Below, in pieces: positions 5,300 through 11,673 of a stretch of DNA of 11,673 nucleotides (position 1 is the first letter of the stretch; each line of letters begins with the position of its first letter). Under the pieces are notes generated by a model. It ran no database searches and was not told the origin of the DNA. It worked only from the letters and a program-made list of their open reading frames with translations. The DNA comes from Methanocorpusculum sp. GTDB lineage: Archaea; Halobacteriota; Methanomicrobia; Methanomicrobiales; Methanocorpusculaceae. The position numbers were made by a program, and so were the translations under genes. The DNA lies in assembly GCA_029987235.1 (NCBI GenBank), contig DALTWF010000040.1, positions 1-11,673 of the forward strand, written 5' to 3'.

Positions 5300-5305
5300 G
5301 ATATT

Positions 5306-5590
5306 ATGACTGAGAAGACAAAATCAGCTGTAGAATCACGGTGCGGCTGTTTGTGCAGTTCGTGTCGTTTTCAGATTGAACTTGGATGCAGGGGATGTCT
5401 GAATATTGAAAAACCGGTATGGGGTGATTCGTGTCCGCTCAAATCCTGCTGCGAAGAAAAAGGGCTTGTTCACTGCGGGGAATGCAGTGAGTTTGTCTGT
5501 CCTGCTCTGCACGCGTTTGCATATGATATGGAATACAGTGACAGAGGTGCACGGCTTGAGCGCTGTAAAGAGTGGTTAATGCAGAAGTGA
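5306..5590 (+). CDS. DUF3795-like cysteine-rich protein (94 aa)
   Basis: Thirteen cysteines lie in 94 residues, grouped as CxCxCxxC (13-20), CxxC (28-31), Cys43, CysCys (48-49), CxxC (57-60), Cys65 and Cys87. The layout, with 'CRGCLN' near 28-33, 'HCGECSEFVCP' at 56-66 and a final 'RLERCKEW' motif, matches the DUF3795 family, small proteins common in methanogens and anaerobic bacteria and assumed to bind metal. The reaction or partner is unknown. There is no signal peptide, so it should be cytosolic. The ribosome site is weak (GGGATA), and the palindrome just upstream suggests regulation. The gene is alone between the noncoding repeat region and a recombinase remnant, with a terminator-like hairpin about 90 bases after its stop. 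Confidence 0.83.
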   Translation: MTEKTKSAVESRCGCLCSSCRFQIELGCRGCLNIEKPVWGDSCPLKSCCEEKGLVHCGECSEFVCPALHAFAYDMEYSDRGARLERCKEWLMQK

Positions 5591-5679
5591 GGTGATGGTT
5601 TACTTAATATCCATCAATAAACACCATGGAAAACAGCTCGTGAGGAGCAACATAGTACAAAGCGATTCCGTTATACAAT

Positions 5680-5707
5680 AGGGGGGAGATATCCCTCTGC
5701 TTTTTTT
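5680..5707 (+). terminator. Hairpin and T-run, probable terminator
   Basis: AGGGGG (5680-5685) pairs with CCCTCT (5693-5698), including one G-T pair and a 7-base loop, followed by seven T (5701-5707). Placed 90 bases after the DUF3795-like gene, it probably ends that transcript; in archaea the T-run alone may suffice. Confidence 0.5.
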
Positions 5708-5894
5708 ATCCGGGCGAAAGCGAAATAGAGCTTGAGGCGTCATGGGGATTTACGGCGGAAACAGAACGGTCGTATATTTTAAAACGTCAGCGGGAGGGTA
5801 TTTCTGCTGCAATGAAGCGGGGGAGAGGCTTGGTGTCAGTCATGCGACGTTTTTAAAATGGGTGAAGGAGAGCCGAAACGAAAGAGAGGTGTAA
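5701..5894 (+). pseudogene. Serine recombinase remnant, truncated and frameshifted
   Basis: One frame (from about 5728) encodes 'FTAETERSYILKRQREGIS' and then 'AAMKRG', the pattern seen at the end of the catalytic domain of serine resolvases and invertases (E-x-E-R-x-x-I-x-x-R-x-x-E-G-I, then AxxxG). That frame then runs to a stop at 5854. From 5823 a different frame continues as 'ERLGVSHATFLKWVKESR' and ends at 5892, which fits the C-terminal helix-turn-helix of the same family. The linker and first part of the HTH that should lie between are missing, so an internal deletion has joined the two pieces out of frame. The N-terminal catalytic part with the active serine is absent upstream. The gene is dead and is a sign of past mobile-element activity next to the hsd operon. 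Confidence 0.65.
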
Positions 5895-5976
5895 TGAGAG
5901 AGGGGCAAACAGGAGTCGGGGCGGCTCTGAGATGCGCTGACGCTGCTTTGACACAGACAGGGAATATGGATACACA

Positions 5977-6007
5977 TTTTTAATATTGAAACTACATATT
6001 ATATTGT
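5977..6007 (+). promoter_or_regulatory. hsd operon promoter candidate
   Basis: TTTTTAATATT at 5977-5987 is a TATA candidate about 25 bases before the hsdR start at 6008. A second AT-rich stretch, TATTATATTG, lies at 5997-6006. No Shine-Dalgarno motif precedes the ATG, in contrast with every other well-supported gene here except the 161-aa one, so the message is probably leaderless or almost so. Confidence 0.5.
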
Positions 6008-8347
6008 ATGAATCCGCTCATTATCCCGCCAGACCAGCCGCGGACTGAAGAGGACGAAAAACGCCTCCACATAACCCGTGCTATTGAGAATGCCGGCTGG
6101 GGAGATAATGACATCTGGATGGAATTTAAAATCACTGACGGATTAATCGTTGTTCGTGACAATGTCGCAGCCCATGAACCGGGAAAAACAGCTGATTACC
6201 TCCTCGCACGCAATTCTCACGCTCTTGCCATTGTTGAAGCAAAAAAATACATAGGACATTCAGTCGGTTCCGGTATGCAGCAGGCACTTGCCTATGCAGA
6301 ACTTCTTGATATTCCGTTTGCCTATTCTTCCAATGGTGAGGGATTTCTGGAACATGACCGTCTTGCAGATAAGAATCCGGAACGGGAACTTGCTCTCTCA
6401 GAGTTTCCTTCGCCGGATGAACTCTGGAAAAGGTTTTGCGGGCACAAAAACTACTCCTCCGATATTGCGGAAAAAATAGCAGCGCCCTATTATTATGACC
6501 TGACGCAGCTCAAAGAGCCGCGGTATTATCAGAGAATTGCAATCGACAGGACTGTTGATGCGGTTGTATCGGGTCAGTATCCGGGTGGAATTAATAAAAG
6601 AATTCTGCTTGTAATGGCAACGGGTTCCGGAAAAACCTATACGGCATTCCAGATTATTCACCGGCTTAAAGAGGCAAAGGTCGTCAAAAATGTTCTTTAC
6701 CTTGCTGACCGCAATGTGCTGATTGACCAGACGATGAAGGAAGATTTCAAGCCGTTTTCCAAGATGATGGTCAAAGTTTCTCATAAACAGATGACCTCCG
6801 AATATGAAATCTATATGTCATTATATCAGCAGCAGGCTGCATGCGATGCTGATTTTGATACCTATAAAAATCTTAAACCGGATTTCTTCGACCTGATTAT
6901 TGTCGATGAATGTCACCGCGGAAGTGCTGATGCAAATTCCGCATGGCGCAGAATCCTTGAATATTTCTCAGGTGCTGTTCAGATTGGTATGACGGCTACT
7001 CCGAAAGAAAATGACCATGTTTCCAATTCAGAGTATTTTGGAAATGCTCTCTATACTTATTCTCTTAAACAGGGTATAGAGGATGGTTTTCTTGCGCCGT
7101 ATAAGGTTATCCGGGTTGATATTGATAAAGATTTACTCGGCTGGAGACCCAGAGACGGACAAAAAGACCGGTATGGAAAACCGATTGCGGATAAGGTTTA
7201 CAAGCGTCCCGATTTTGACAAGGAACTTGTTCTTGATGAAAGAACGCAGCTTGTTGCCCACAGGATTGTTCAGGAACTTGAAACTATCGGTCGTCTTTCG
7301 TCGGGCAGATTCAAAAAGACCATGGTCTTTTGCGACCGTATAGAGCATGCCGAGCGGATGCGTCAGGCTCTTGTCAATGAAATAGGAGGCGAGGCATCGT
7401 CCAACAGCAAATATGTGGTTGATATTACCGGTGAAAGTCCTGATGCAAAAGCCGATTTGGAAAACTTCAATGACCCTTATTCAGAATTTCCGGTTATCGC
7501 AACTACTTCTGATTTGCTTACCACCGGTGTAAACTGCAAGACTTGTGAACTTATCGCCCTTGACAAGACTATTGCCTCTGCTAATGAGTTCAAACAGATT
7601 ATCGGACGCGGCACCCGTCTTTATCCTCCTTCAAACAAGATGTATTTCACTATTCTTGATTTCAAAGATGCGACCAGTCTGTTTGCCGACCCTGGTTTCA
7701 TGGGTGATCCGATTAAGATTTACAAGGGTTCAAAAGAGAGAAAGAAATACGGGCCGGGAAATACGAAAGATGCAAAGGTCTATCGGGTAAACGATGTCCC
7801 TGTTGAAGTTCTTTCCGAGACGGTACAGTATTATTCACCGGGTGGAAAACTGGTTGTCGAATCGTTTACGGATTTCACCAGAAATACTATCCGGGGTAAA
7901 TTTGCAACACTTGATGAATTCCTGAAACACTGGAACGCAGAAGACAAGGAAAAACTCATTGCCGGCGAACTCGAACTGCATGATGTATTCCTGCATGAAA
8001 TCAGGCGCAAGGCAGGAAATCCGAATATGGATGATTTTGATTTGCTTTGTCATATTGCATATGGAATAAAGCCGCTTACCCGCGGTCAGCGTGCAAATAA
8101 GGTCCGTGACGGTAAGTTCTTTGAAAAATATCAGGGTGTCTGCAGAACGGTTTTGAATACTATTCTTGATAATTATCAGGATGGGGGAGATGTGGATATT
8201 GCTTCAATCAACGTTCTGAAGATTCCTGCTCTTCGTAAAATCAACAGTCCTATGAAAATAATTGCAGAATTCGGCGGTACGGATAATTTCTTAGGTGCTG
8301 TTGCCGAGCTGCGCAGTGAGTTATATTCCAAAAATGAGGCAGCATAA
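6008..8347 (+). CDS. hsdR: Type I restriction enzyme, R (motor/nuclease) subunit
   Basis: This subunit translocates DNA with ATP and cleaves it when the complex meets unmethylated sites. An N-terminal PD-(D/E)xK nuclease domain has Asp63 ('KTADYLLAR') and 'VEAKK' (Glu77, Lys79). A superfamily 2 motor follows: Walker A ATGSGKT at 204-210, DECH at 300-303, MTATP at 328-332 and QIIGRGTRL at 530-538. The last 170 residues are helical, as in the EcoEI-type C-terminal domain. Its 779 aa are normal for the EcoEI/EcoAI-like (Type IB) group, and all key residues are intact. The stop TAA touches the ATG of hsdM, so the genes are co-transcribed. The assembled enzyme also needs HsdM and HsdS; HsdS is not in the window. 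Confidence 0.96.
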   Translation: MNPLIIPPDQPRTEEDEKRLHITRAIENAGWGDNDIWMEFKITDGLIVVRDNVAAHEPGKTADYLLARNSHALAIVEAKKYIGHSVGSGMQQALAYAELLDIPFAYSSNGEGFLEHDRLADKNPERELALSEFPSPDELWKRFCGHKNYSSDIAEKIAAPYYYDLTQLKEPRYYQRIAIDRTVDAVVSGQYPGGINKRILLVMATGSGKTYTAFQIIHRLKEAKVVKNVLYLADRNVLIDQTMKEDFKPFSKMMVKVSHKQMTSEYEIYMSLYQQQAACDADFDTYKNLKPDFFDLIIVDECHRGSADANSAWRRILEYFSGAVQIGMTATPKENDHVSNSEYFGNALYTYSLKQGIEDGFLAPYKVIRVDIDKDLLGWRPRDGQKDRYGKPIADKVYKRPDFDKELVLDERTQLVAHRIVQELETIGRLSSGRFKKTMVFCDRIEHAERMRQALVNEIGGEASSNSKYVVDITGESPDAKADLENFNDPYSEFPVIATTSDLLTTGVNCKTCELIALDKTIASANEFKQIIGRGTRLYPPSNKMYFTILDFKDATSLFADPGFMGDPIKIYKGSKERKKYGPGNTKDAKVYRVNDVPVEVLSETVQYYSPGGKLVVESFTDFTRNTIRGKFATLDEFLKHWNAEDKEKLIAGELELHDVFLHEIRRKAGNPNMDDFDLLCHIAYGIKPLTRGQRANKVRDGKFFEKYQGVCRTVLNTILDNYQDGGDVDIASINVLKIPALRKINSPMKIIAEFGGTDNFLGAVAELRSELYSKNEAA

Positions 8348-9832
8348 ATGGCGTCAATCAATTCATTTGTAAAAAGCATGAGAAATACGATGTGGAAAGA
8401 TTCGGGGGCGAGCAGCGACCTGCAGCGGCTTCCTCAGCTTTCCTGGCTTTTATTTTTAAAAGTTTATGATGAGCGTGAGTCTGAGTGGGAACTTGAAGGA
8501 AATTACCAGTCAATAATTCCTGAAAATCTCCGGTGGAGAAACTGGGCAAAAGATACCAAAGACAAGGCTGTTTTGAAGGGTGATGAGTTAATTTCGTTCG
8601 TAAACAATGAACTTCTGCCGGGATTAAAGAATATTCCTGTTTCTTCGAAAACTCCGGTTCGTCAGTTAATTGTCCCGCAGATGTTTGCCGATACGGAAAA
8701 TTACATGAAAGACGGGGTTTTGCTTCGTCAGGTGATTACTGCTATTGATGAGATTGATTTTGAGGATTATGATGAGCAGCATGCTTTCAATGAGATTTAT
8801 GAGTCTATTCTGAAGAATATGCAGGGGTCTAAGGCGACTGGTGAGTTTTATACGCCCCGGGGTGTTACTGATTTTGTTGTGGAAATGGTGAAGCCGAAAC
8901 TTGGTGACAGGGTTGCTGATTTTGCATGCGGTACGGGCGGGTTCCTTGTTTCTGCAATGAATGCTCTTGAGCCGCAGCTGAAGGGAGGAAAGGATGTTTC
9001 TATTCTGCAGTCTTCGATTTACGGTTGTGAATGGAAGGCGCTGCCGTATCAGATGTGTATGACGAATATGATTTTACATGGTCTTGATTCTCCTGATTTA
9101 ATCAATGGGGATTCTCTTTCGCGTAATGTCAGGGAGTTTGCCGAGTCTGAGAAGTATGATGTAATTGTGATGAATCCGCCGTACGGGGGTAACACTTCGC
9201 GCAATACGCTTGAGAATTTCCCGGCTGATTTGCGCACAAGTGAGACGGCGTTTTTGTTTGTCATTCTGATTTTGTACCGGCTGAAGAAGAACGGGCGTGT
9301 GGGTATTGTTCTTTCTGACGGGTTTATGCAGACGTCAAGTCCGGCTGAGTTGAGAATCATTGAGAAACTTCTGGAGGAATGCAATCTGCATACGGTTGTC
9401 CGTCTGCCGGAAAGTGTCTTCTCTCCTTATACTTCAATCGCTACGAATCTGTTGTTCTTCGATAAAACCGGTCCGACTAAGGAGACTTGGTTTTATCGTT
9501 TGGATATGCCGGAGGGTTATAAGCATTTTTCAAAGACGAAGCCGATTGCAAGCGAGCATTTTGAGCCGGTCCGGGTGTGGTGGAAGAATCGGTGTGAAAT
9601 CGAGGATGTTAAAGAGGATGATGATGCTTCTGTTTCGTATAAGGCAAAGCGTGTTTCGATTGCTGAAATCAGAGCAAAGAATTTCAGTCTGGATTTCTGT
9701 GGTTTTCCGCATGAGTCTGAGGTTATTCTTCCGCCGGGGGAGCTGCTTGCTGAGTATCACCGGCAGAAATCCCTTCATGATAAAAAGATTGAGGAGATTC
9801 TGGGTGAGTTAATGGTGAGGCTTGAGAAATGA
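8348..9832 (+). CDS. hsdM: Type I restriction-modification DNA methyltransferase, M subunit
   Basis: This is the N6-adenine methyltransferase subunit, using S-adenosylmethionine and active only with HsdS, which reads the target site. An N-terminal helical HsdM_N-type domain (about 1-140) is followed by the N6_Mtase domain: 'GEFYTPR' at 165-171, SAM-binding motif I FACGTGGF at 192-199, and catalytic NPPY at 276-279. Length (494 aa) is normal and no motif is damaged. The start follows the hsdR stop directly, with TGAGG eight bases upstream lying within the end of hsdR. It overlaps the next gene by ATGA. Methylation would protect host sites, while the complex with HsdR restricts incoming DNA. 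Confidence 0.96.
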   Translation: MASINSFVKSMRNTMWKDSGASSDLQRLPQLSWLLFLKVYDERESEWELEGNYQSIIPENLRWRNWAKDTKDKAVLKGDELISFVNNELLPGLKNIPVSSKTPVRQLIVPQMFADTENYMKDGVLLRQVITAIDEIDFEDYDEQHAFNEIYESILKNMQGSKATGEFYTPRGVTDFVVEMVKPKLGDRVADFACGTGGFLVSAMNALEPQLKGGKDVSILQSSIYGCEWKALPYQMCMTNMILHGLDSPDLINGDSLSRNVREFAESEKYDVIVMNPPYGGNTSRNTLENFPADLRTSETAFLFVILILYRLKKNGRVGIVLSDGFMQTSSPAELRIIEKLLEECNLHTVVRLPESVFSPYTSIATNLLFFDKTGPTKETWFYRLDMPEGYKHFSKTKPIASEHFEPVRVWWKNRCEIEDVKEDDDASVSYKAKRVSIAEIRAKNFSLDFCGFPHESEVILPPGELLAEYHRQKSLHDKKIEEILGELMVRLEK

Positions 9833-11532
9833 AAAACGATGATGAAGAGTTAAAGCAGTTTCTGTATGCGCTGATTGAGCGGAAAAAAAGCGGCCGGCCT
9901 CTTGAGTCGGAGGTTGTCGAATTTAAGGAGGCGAAGGATAATTATGATTTTAAGAAGCTGGGTAAGTGTTTTTCTGCGCTGAGTAATGAGGCGGGTATTG
10001 ATGAAATTGATTCGGCGTGGTTAATTTTTGGTGTTGATAATGACGGAATTATTTGCGGGTCGTCATATCGTCTTGGCGAGGACAGTCTTTTTTCGCTGAA
10101 GCAGGAAATTTATGAGAAGACAAATGATATGTCGTTTCGGGGAATTTATCCGGTTTTTGTCGAGGGCAGGCGTGTAATTATCTTTGAAATCCCGCGTGCG
10201 CTGCCGGCAATTCCAACGTCTTTTGAGGGGCTGTATTATGGAAGAAACCATGATTCTGTGGTTCTTCTTTCGGAGGACAAGAAAAATATCATCCTTGCGC
10301 AGCCGAGAATTCCTGACTTTAGCCGTGTGGTTGTTTCGGAAGCGTCTGTCGATGATATGGATTTGACAGCGGTGGAGGAGGCGCGCAGACTTTTCATTGA
10401 AAAAAATCCGCGTCTGGCAGAGACTGCTAAAAACTGGTCGGTTTCTGATTTTCTTGAGGCTGTTCCTCTGACGGTGCAGGGTAAAATTACGCGGGCTGCG
10501 TTAATTCTTCTGGGGAAGAGGGAGGCACGGCTTTCTTATTTGTCCTGTGCTGAGGCTTCGGTTCAGTGGATTTTAAAGGACAGGGATGGTGTTGAGCTTG
10601 ATTATTATGTGGGTGACGGTCCGTATGTTTTAGAGGCAAGTGAGATTGCCAGGCGGATTCGTAATCTCAAGTACCGGTATATTCCCCGGGGGACGCTGTT
10701 TCCGTCTGAGGTGGATATGTATGATTCTTATGTTATTCGTGAGGCGCTGAATAATGCGGTTGCGCATCAGGATTATGCAGCGGGTGAGCGTGTGTATGTG
10801 GTTGAGTGTCCTGATTTGCTGATTTTTTCCAATGCGGGTTCTTTCCTTCCGGGTTCTGTTGAGTTGGTTTTGTCTGCTATGATTCCGGGTACGCGGTATC
10901 GTAATCCGTTCCTTGATACTGCTATGCGGAATCTGAATCTGATTGATACGGCATGGTCGGGTATTAAGAGGATGTTTCGTGTTCAGCGTGAGAGGTTTTT
11001 CCCGATGCCGGAGTATGATTTTTCCGGTAATCATGTGAAGGTTGTGATTTACGGCAAGATTCTTGATGCGGAGTATGCGGCGGCGCTGGCGCGGAATGGT
11101 GATTTGTCTTTGGATGATGTTCTTCTTTTGGACCGGGTGTCTAAAAAGAAGGGTATTTCTGTTGAGGCGGCGCGGCATTTGCGTTCGCTTGGTTTAATTG
11201 AGGGGTCGAAGCCGAATTATTATGTTTCGCTGGGTGTTGCGAAAAAGACCGGTAAAAAGGTTGCTTATACGCTGAATAAGGGTCTGGATAAGGAGTATTA
11301 TCAGAAGCTGATTCTTGCGGGGCTTAAGCAGCATGGTTCGCTTTCGAGGGGGGATATTAATGAGCTGCTTTGGAAGAAGCTGCCGGATGTGTATGATTCT
11401 GATGTGAAGAAAATAAGGAAAATCGAGAATATTCTTAAGGAAATGAGGAAGAAGGGGTGCATATTTTCTGTACGCAAAGGGCGGTCTTCTGAATGGTATG
11501 CAGTTAAAAAAGATACTTTAAATCCGCAGTAG
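9829..11532 (+). CDS. AlbA_2 / RecG-like (COG2865-type) putative DNA-binding protein
   Basis: The N-terminal AlbA_2 (Schlafen-like AAA_4) domain covers about residues 22-150: 'EVVEFKEAKDNYDFKKLGK' leads to 'IFGVDNDG' at 66-73. A second, GHKL-like region centres on 'REALNNAVAHQDY' (304-316), with 'LIFSNAGSFLPG' (331-342) and 'SGIKRMF' (377-383). The last 150 residues look like winged-helix segments. Proteins of this type are often labelled RecG-like, but no helicase motifs are visible. They are repeatedly found in Type I R-M operons between or after hsdM and hsdS, with an unproven accessory or regulatory role. It overlaps hsdM by ATGA with GGTGAGG upstream, so it is coupled. It ends at TAG, and a related-looking stretch continues in the same frame after it. 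Confidence 0.88.
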   Translation: MKNDDEELKQFLYALIERKKSGRPLESEVVEFKEAKDNYDFKKLGKCFSALSNEAGIDEIDSAWLIFGVDNDGIICGSSYRLGEDSLFSLKQEIYEKTNDMSFRGIYPVFVEGRRVIIFEIPRALPAIPTSFEGLYYGRNHDSVVLLSEDKKNIILAQPRIPDFSRVVVSEASVDDMDLTAVEEARRLFIEKNPRLAETAKNWSVSDFLEAVPLTVQGKITRAALILLGKREARLSYLSCAEASVQWILKDRDGVELDYYVGDGPYVLEASEIARRIRNLKYRYIPRGTLFPSEVDMYDSYVIREALNNAVAHQDYAAGERVYVVECPDLLIFSNAGSFLPGSVELVLSAMIPGTRYRNPFLDTAMRNLNLIDTAWSGIKRMFRVQRERFFPMPEYDFSGNHVKVVIYGKILDAEYAAALARNGDLSLDDVLLLDRVSKKKGISVEAARHLRSLGLIEGSKPNYYVSLGVAKKTGKKVAYTLNKGLDKEYYQKLILAGLKQHGSLSRGDINELLWKKLPDVYDSDVKKIRKIENILKEMRKKGCIFSVRKGRSSEWYAVKKDTLNPQ

Positions 11533-11538
11533 TTTTTT

Positions 11539-11609
11539 ATGGGTGCGGGAGGTGAAATGTTAGTCGATAATTTTGTTGAAAATTAGTCGATAGCCGGAAT
11601 GAAAAGGCA
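11539..11609 (+). other. Possible decayed tail or short ORF after the RecG-like gene
   Basis: In the same frame as the 567-aa gene, two codons after its TAG, the sequence reads 'MGAGGEMLVDNFVEN', then TAG, then 'SIAGMKRQGKVRGKVRGK' into the terminal repeat. The Met at 11557 has a strong GGGAGGTGA just upstream but heads only nine codons. TTAGTCGATA occurs at 11560-11569 and 11583-11592, 23 bases apart, the same period as the following repeat. RecG-like proteins often end in low-complexity repeats of the VGK/VRG kind, so this may be the ruined C-terminus of such a protein or the start of another gene. Confidence 0.4.
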
Positions 11610-11673
11610 GGGGAAAGTTAGGGGAAAAGTTAGGGGAAAGTTAGGGGAAAAGTTAGGGGAAAGTTAGGGGAAA
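11610..11673 (+). repeat. Telomere-like tandem repeat, alternating 11- and 12-bp units
   Basis: Units GGGGAAAGTTA (11610-11620, 11633-11643, 11656-11666) alternate strictly with GGGGAAAAGTTA (11621-11632, 11644-11655), giving a 23-bp super-repeat, and a last partial unit runs to the end of the window. Unit identity is otherwise perfect, which points to recent expansion. Because unit lengths differ by one, no frame repeats the same peptide; each 23-bp block shifts the frame. Six GGGG runs separated by 7- or 8-base loops could form a quadruplex. The window stops inside the array, so its full length is unknown. Confidence 0.9.

Larger units (their letters stand above)
4242..5305. other. Long G+T-biased noncoding region with multiple repeats
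   Basis: I find no credible gene in about 1.06 kb. Open frames here give Lys/Arg/Pro-rich or Phe/Gly/Arg-rich products of the kind expected from composition alone, without ribosome sites. The plus strand is dominated by T-runs and G-runs, most extremely from about 4900 to 5110. The region contains direct repeats, a distant inverted repeat, degenerate 33-bp repeats, a possible quadruplex, and TATA-like stretches at 4307-4313, 4357-4365, 4549-4557 and 5171-5178. GTCCGG (or CCGGAC) occurs at 4483, 4563, 4623, 4723, 4759, 5143 and 5250. The arrangement suggests a replication or partition region or a large control region; no initiator gene is in the window. Confidence 0.6.

Noticed and set aside
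5593..5616. TGATGG/CCATCA inverted repeat just after the Cys-rich gene
   Set aside because: Only 6 bp with a 12-base loop and no T-run; the hairpin at 5680-5707 is a better terminator.
10630..11178. A 182-codon open frame opposite the RecG-like gene
   Set aside because: It is an antisense shadow rich in Arg, Asn, Thr and Ile; the plus-strand gene has clear domains.
11530..11586. Pyrrolysine read-through at the two in-frame TAG codons
   Set aside because: No Pyl genes are visible, the sequence after the first TAG is low-complexity, and a normal length protein ends there.
11610..11673. True telomere
   Set aside because: The repeat looks telomere-like but prokaryotic replicons of this kind do not use such ends; an internal tandem array cut by the window or contig end is simpler.

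Overview
The window looks archaeal and is most consistent with a methanogen of the Methanomicrobiales (possibly Methanocorpusculum-like). This is an inference. Promoter candidates are TATA-type boxes without -35/-10 pairs. Ribosome sites are strong GGAGG(TGA) motifs, hsdR appears to be read from a nearly leaderless message, and a DUF3795-type cysteine-rich protein and an AlbA_2/RecG-like protein are present. No rRNA or informational gene is here to fix the taxon. The sequence ends inside a tandem repeat, which may be a contig end.

Bases 1-4241, minus strand: ten small genes. Nine of them (3728 down to 47) form one tightly packed block joined by ATGA overlaps, TGA/ATG contacts or 1-base gaps. 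They encode two ribbon-helix-helix-like proteins (the first of them, at 4241, stands apart), a coiled-coil protein, a short Thr/Asn-rich protein, two proteins sharing the N-terminal tag MGF(E/A)DLP(E/K)GYDD, a very acidic 102-aa protein, an HNH endonuclease, an acidic helical protein and a small HTH protein. This is the style of a virus, plasmid or integrated element; most products are unrecognised. A 294-base regulatory gap (3729-4022) holds two clear inverted repeats.

Bases 4242-5305: about 1.06 kb with no credible gene, strongly G+T-biased on the plus strand and full of repeats. It holds two GGAAACGGGG direct repeats within a longer repeat, a 15-bp inverted repeat 402 bp apart, degenerate 33-bp tandem repeats, G-runs able to form a quadruplex, repeated AAATGTCC and GTCCGG words, and several TATA boxes. 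It may be a replication or partition region of the left-hand element, or a large control region.

Bases 5306-6007, plus strand: a DUF3795-like Cys-rich gene, a probable terminator, and the wreck of a serine recombinase (C-terminal parts only, frameshifted by an internal deletion).

Bases 6008-11532, plus strand: a Type I restriction-modification operon, hsdR - hsdM - AlbA_2/RecG-like gene, with coupled starts. HsdR would supply translocation and cleavage and HsdM the N6-adenine methylation. The specificity subunit HsdS, needed by both, is not in the window and probably lies downstream. After the third gene come an in-frame remnant-like short ORF and a striking telomere-like tandem repeat (alternating 11- and 12-bp units, 23-bp super-period) that runs off the end.
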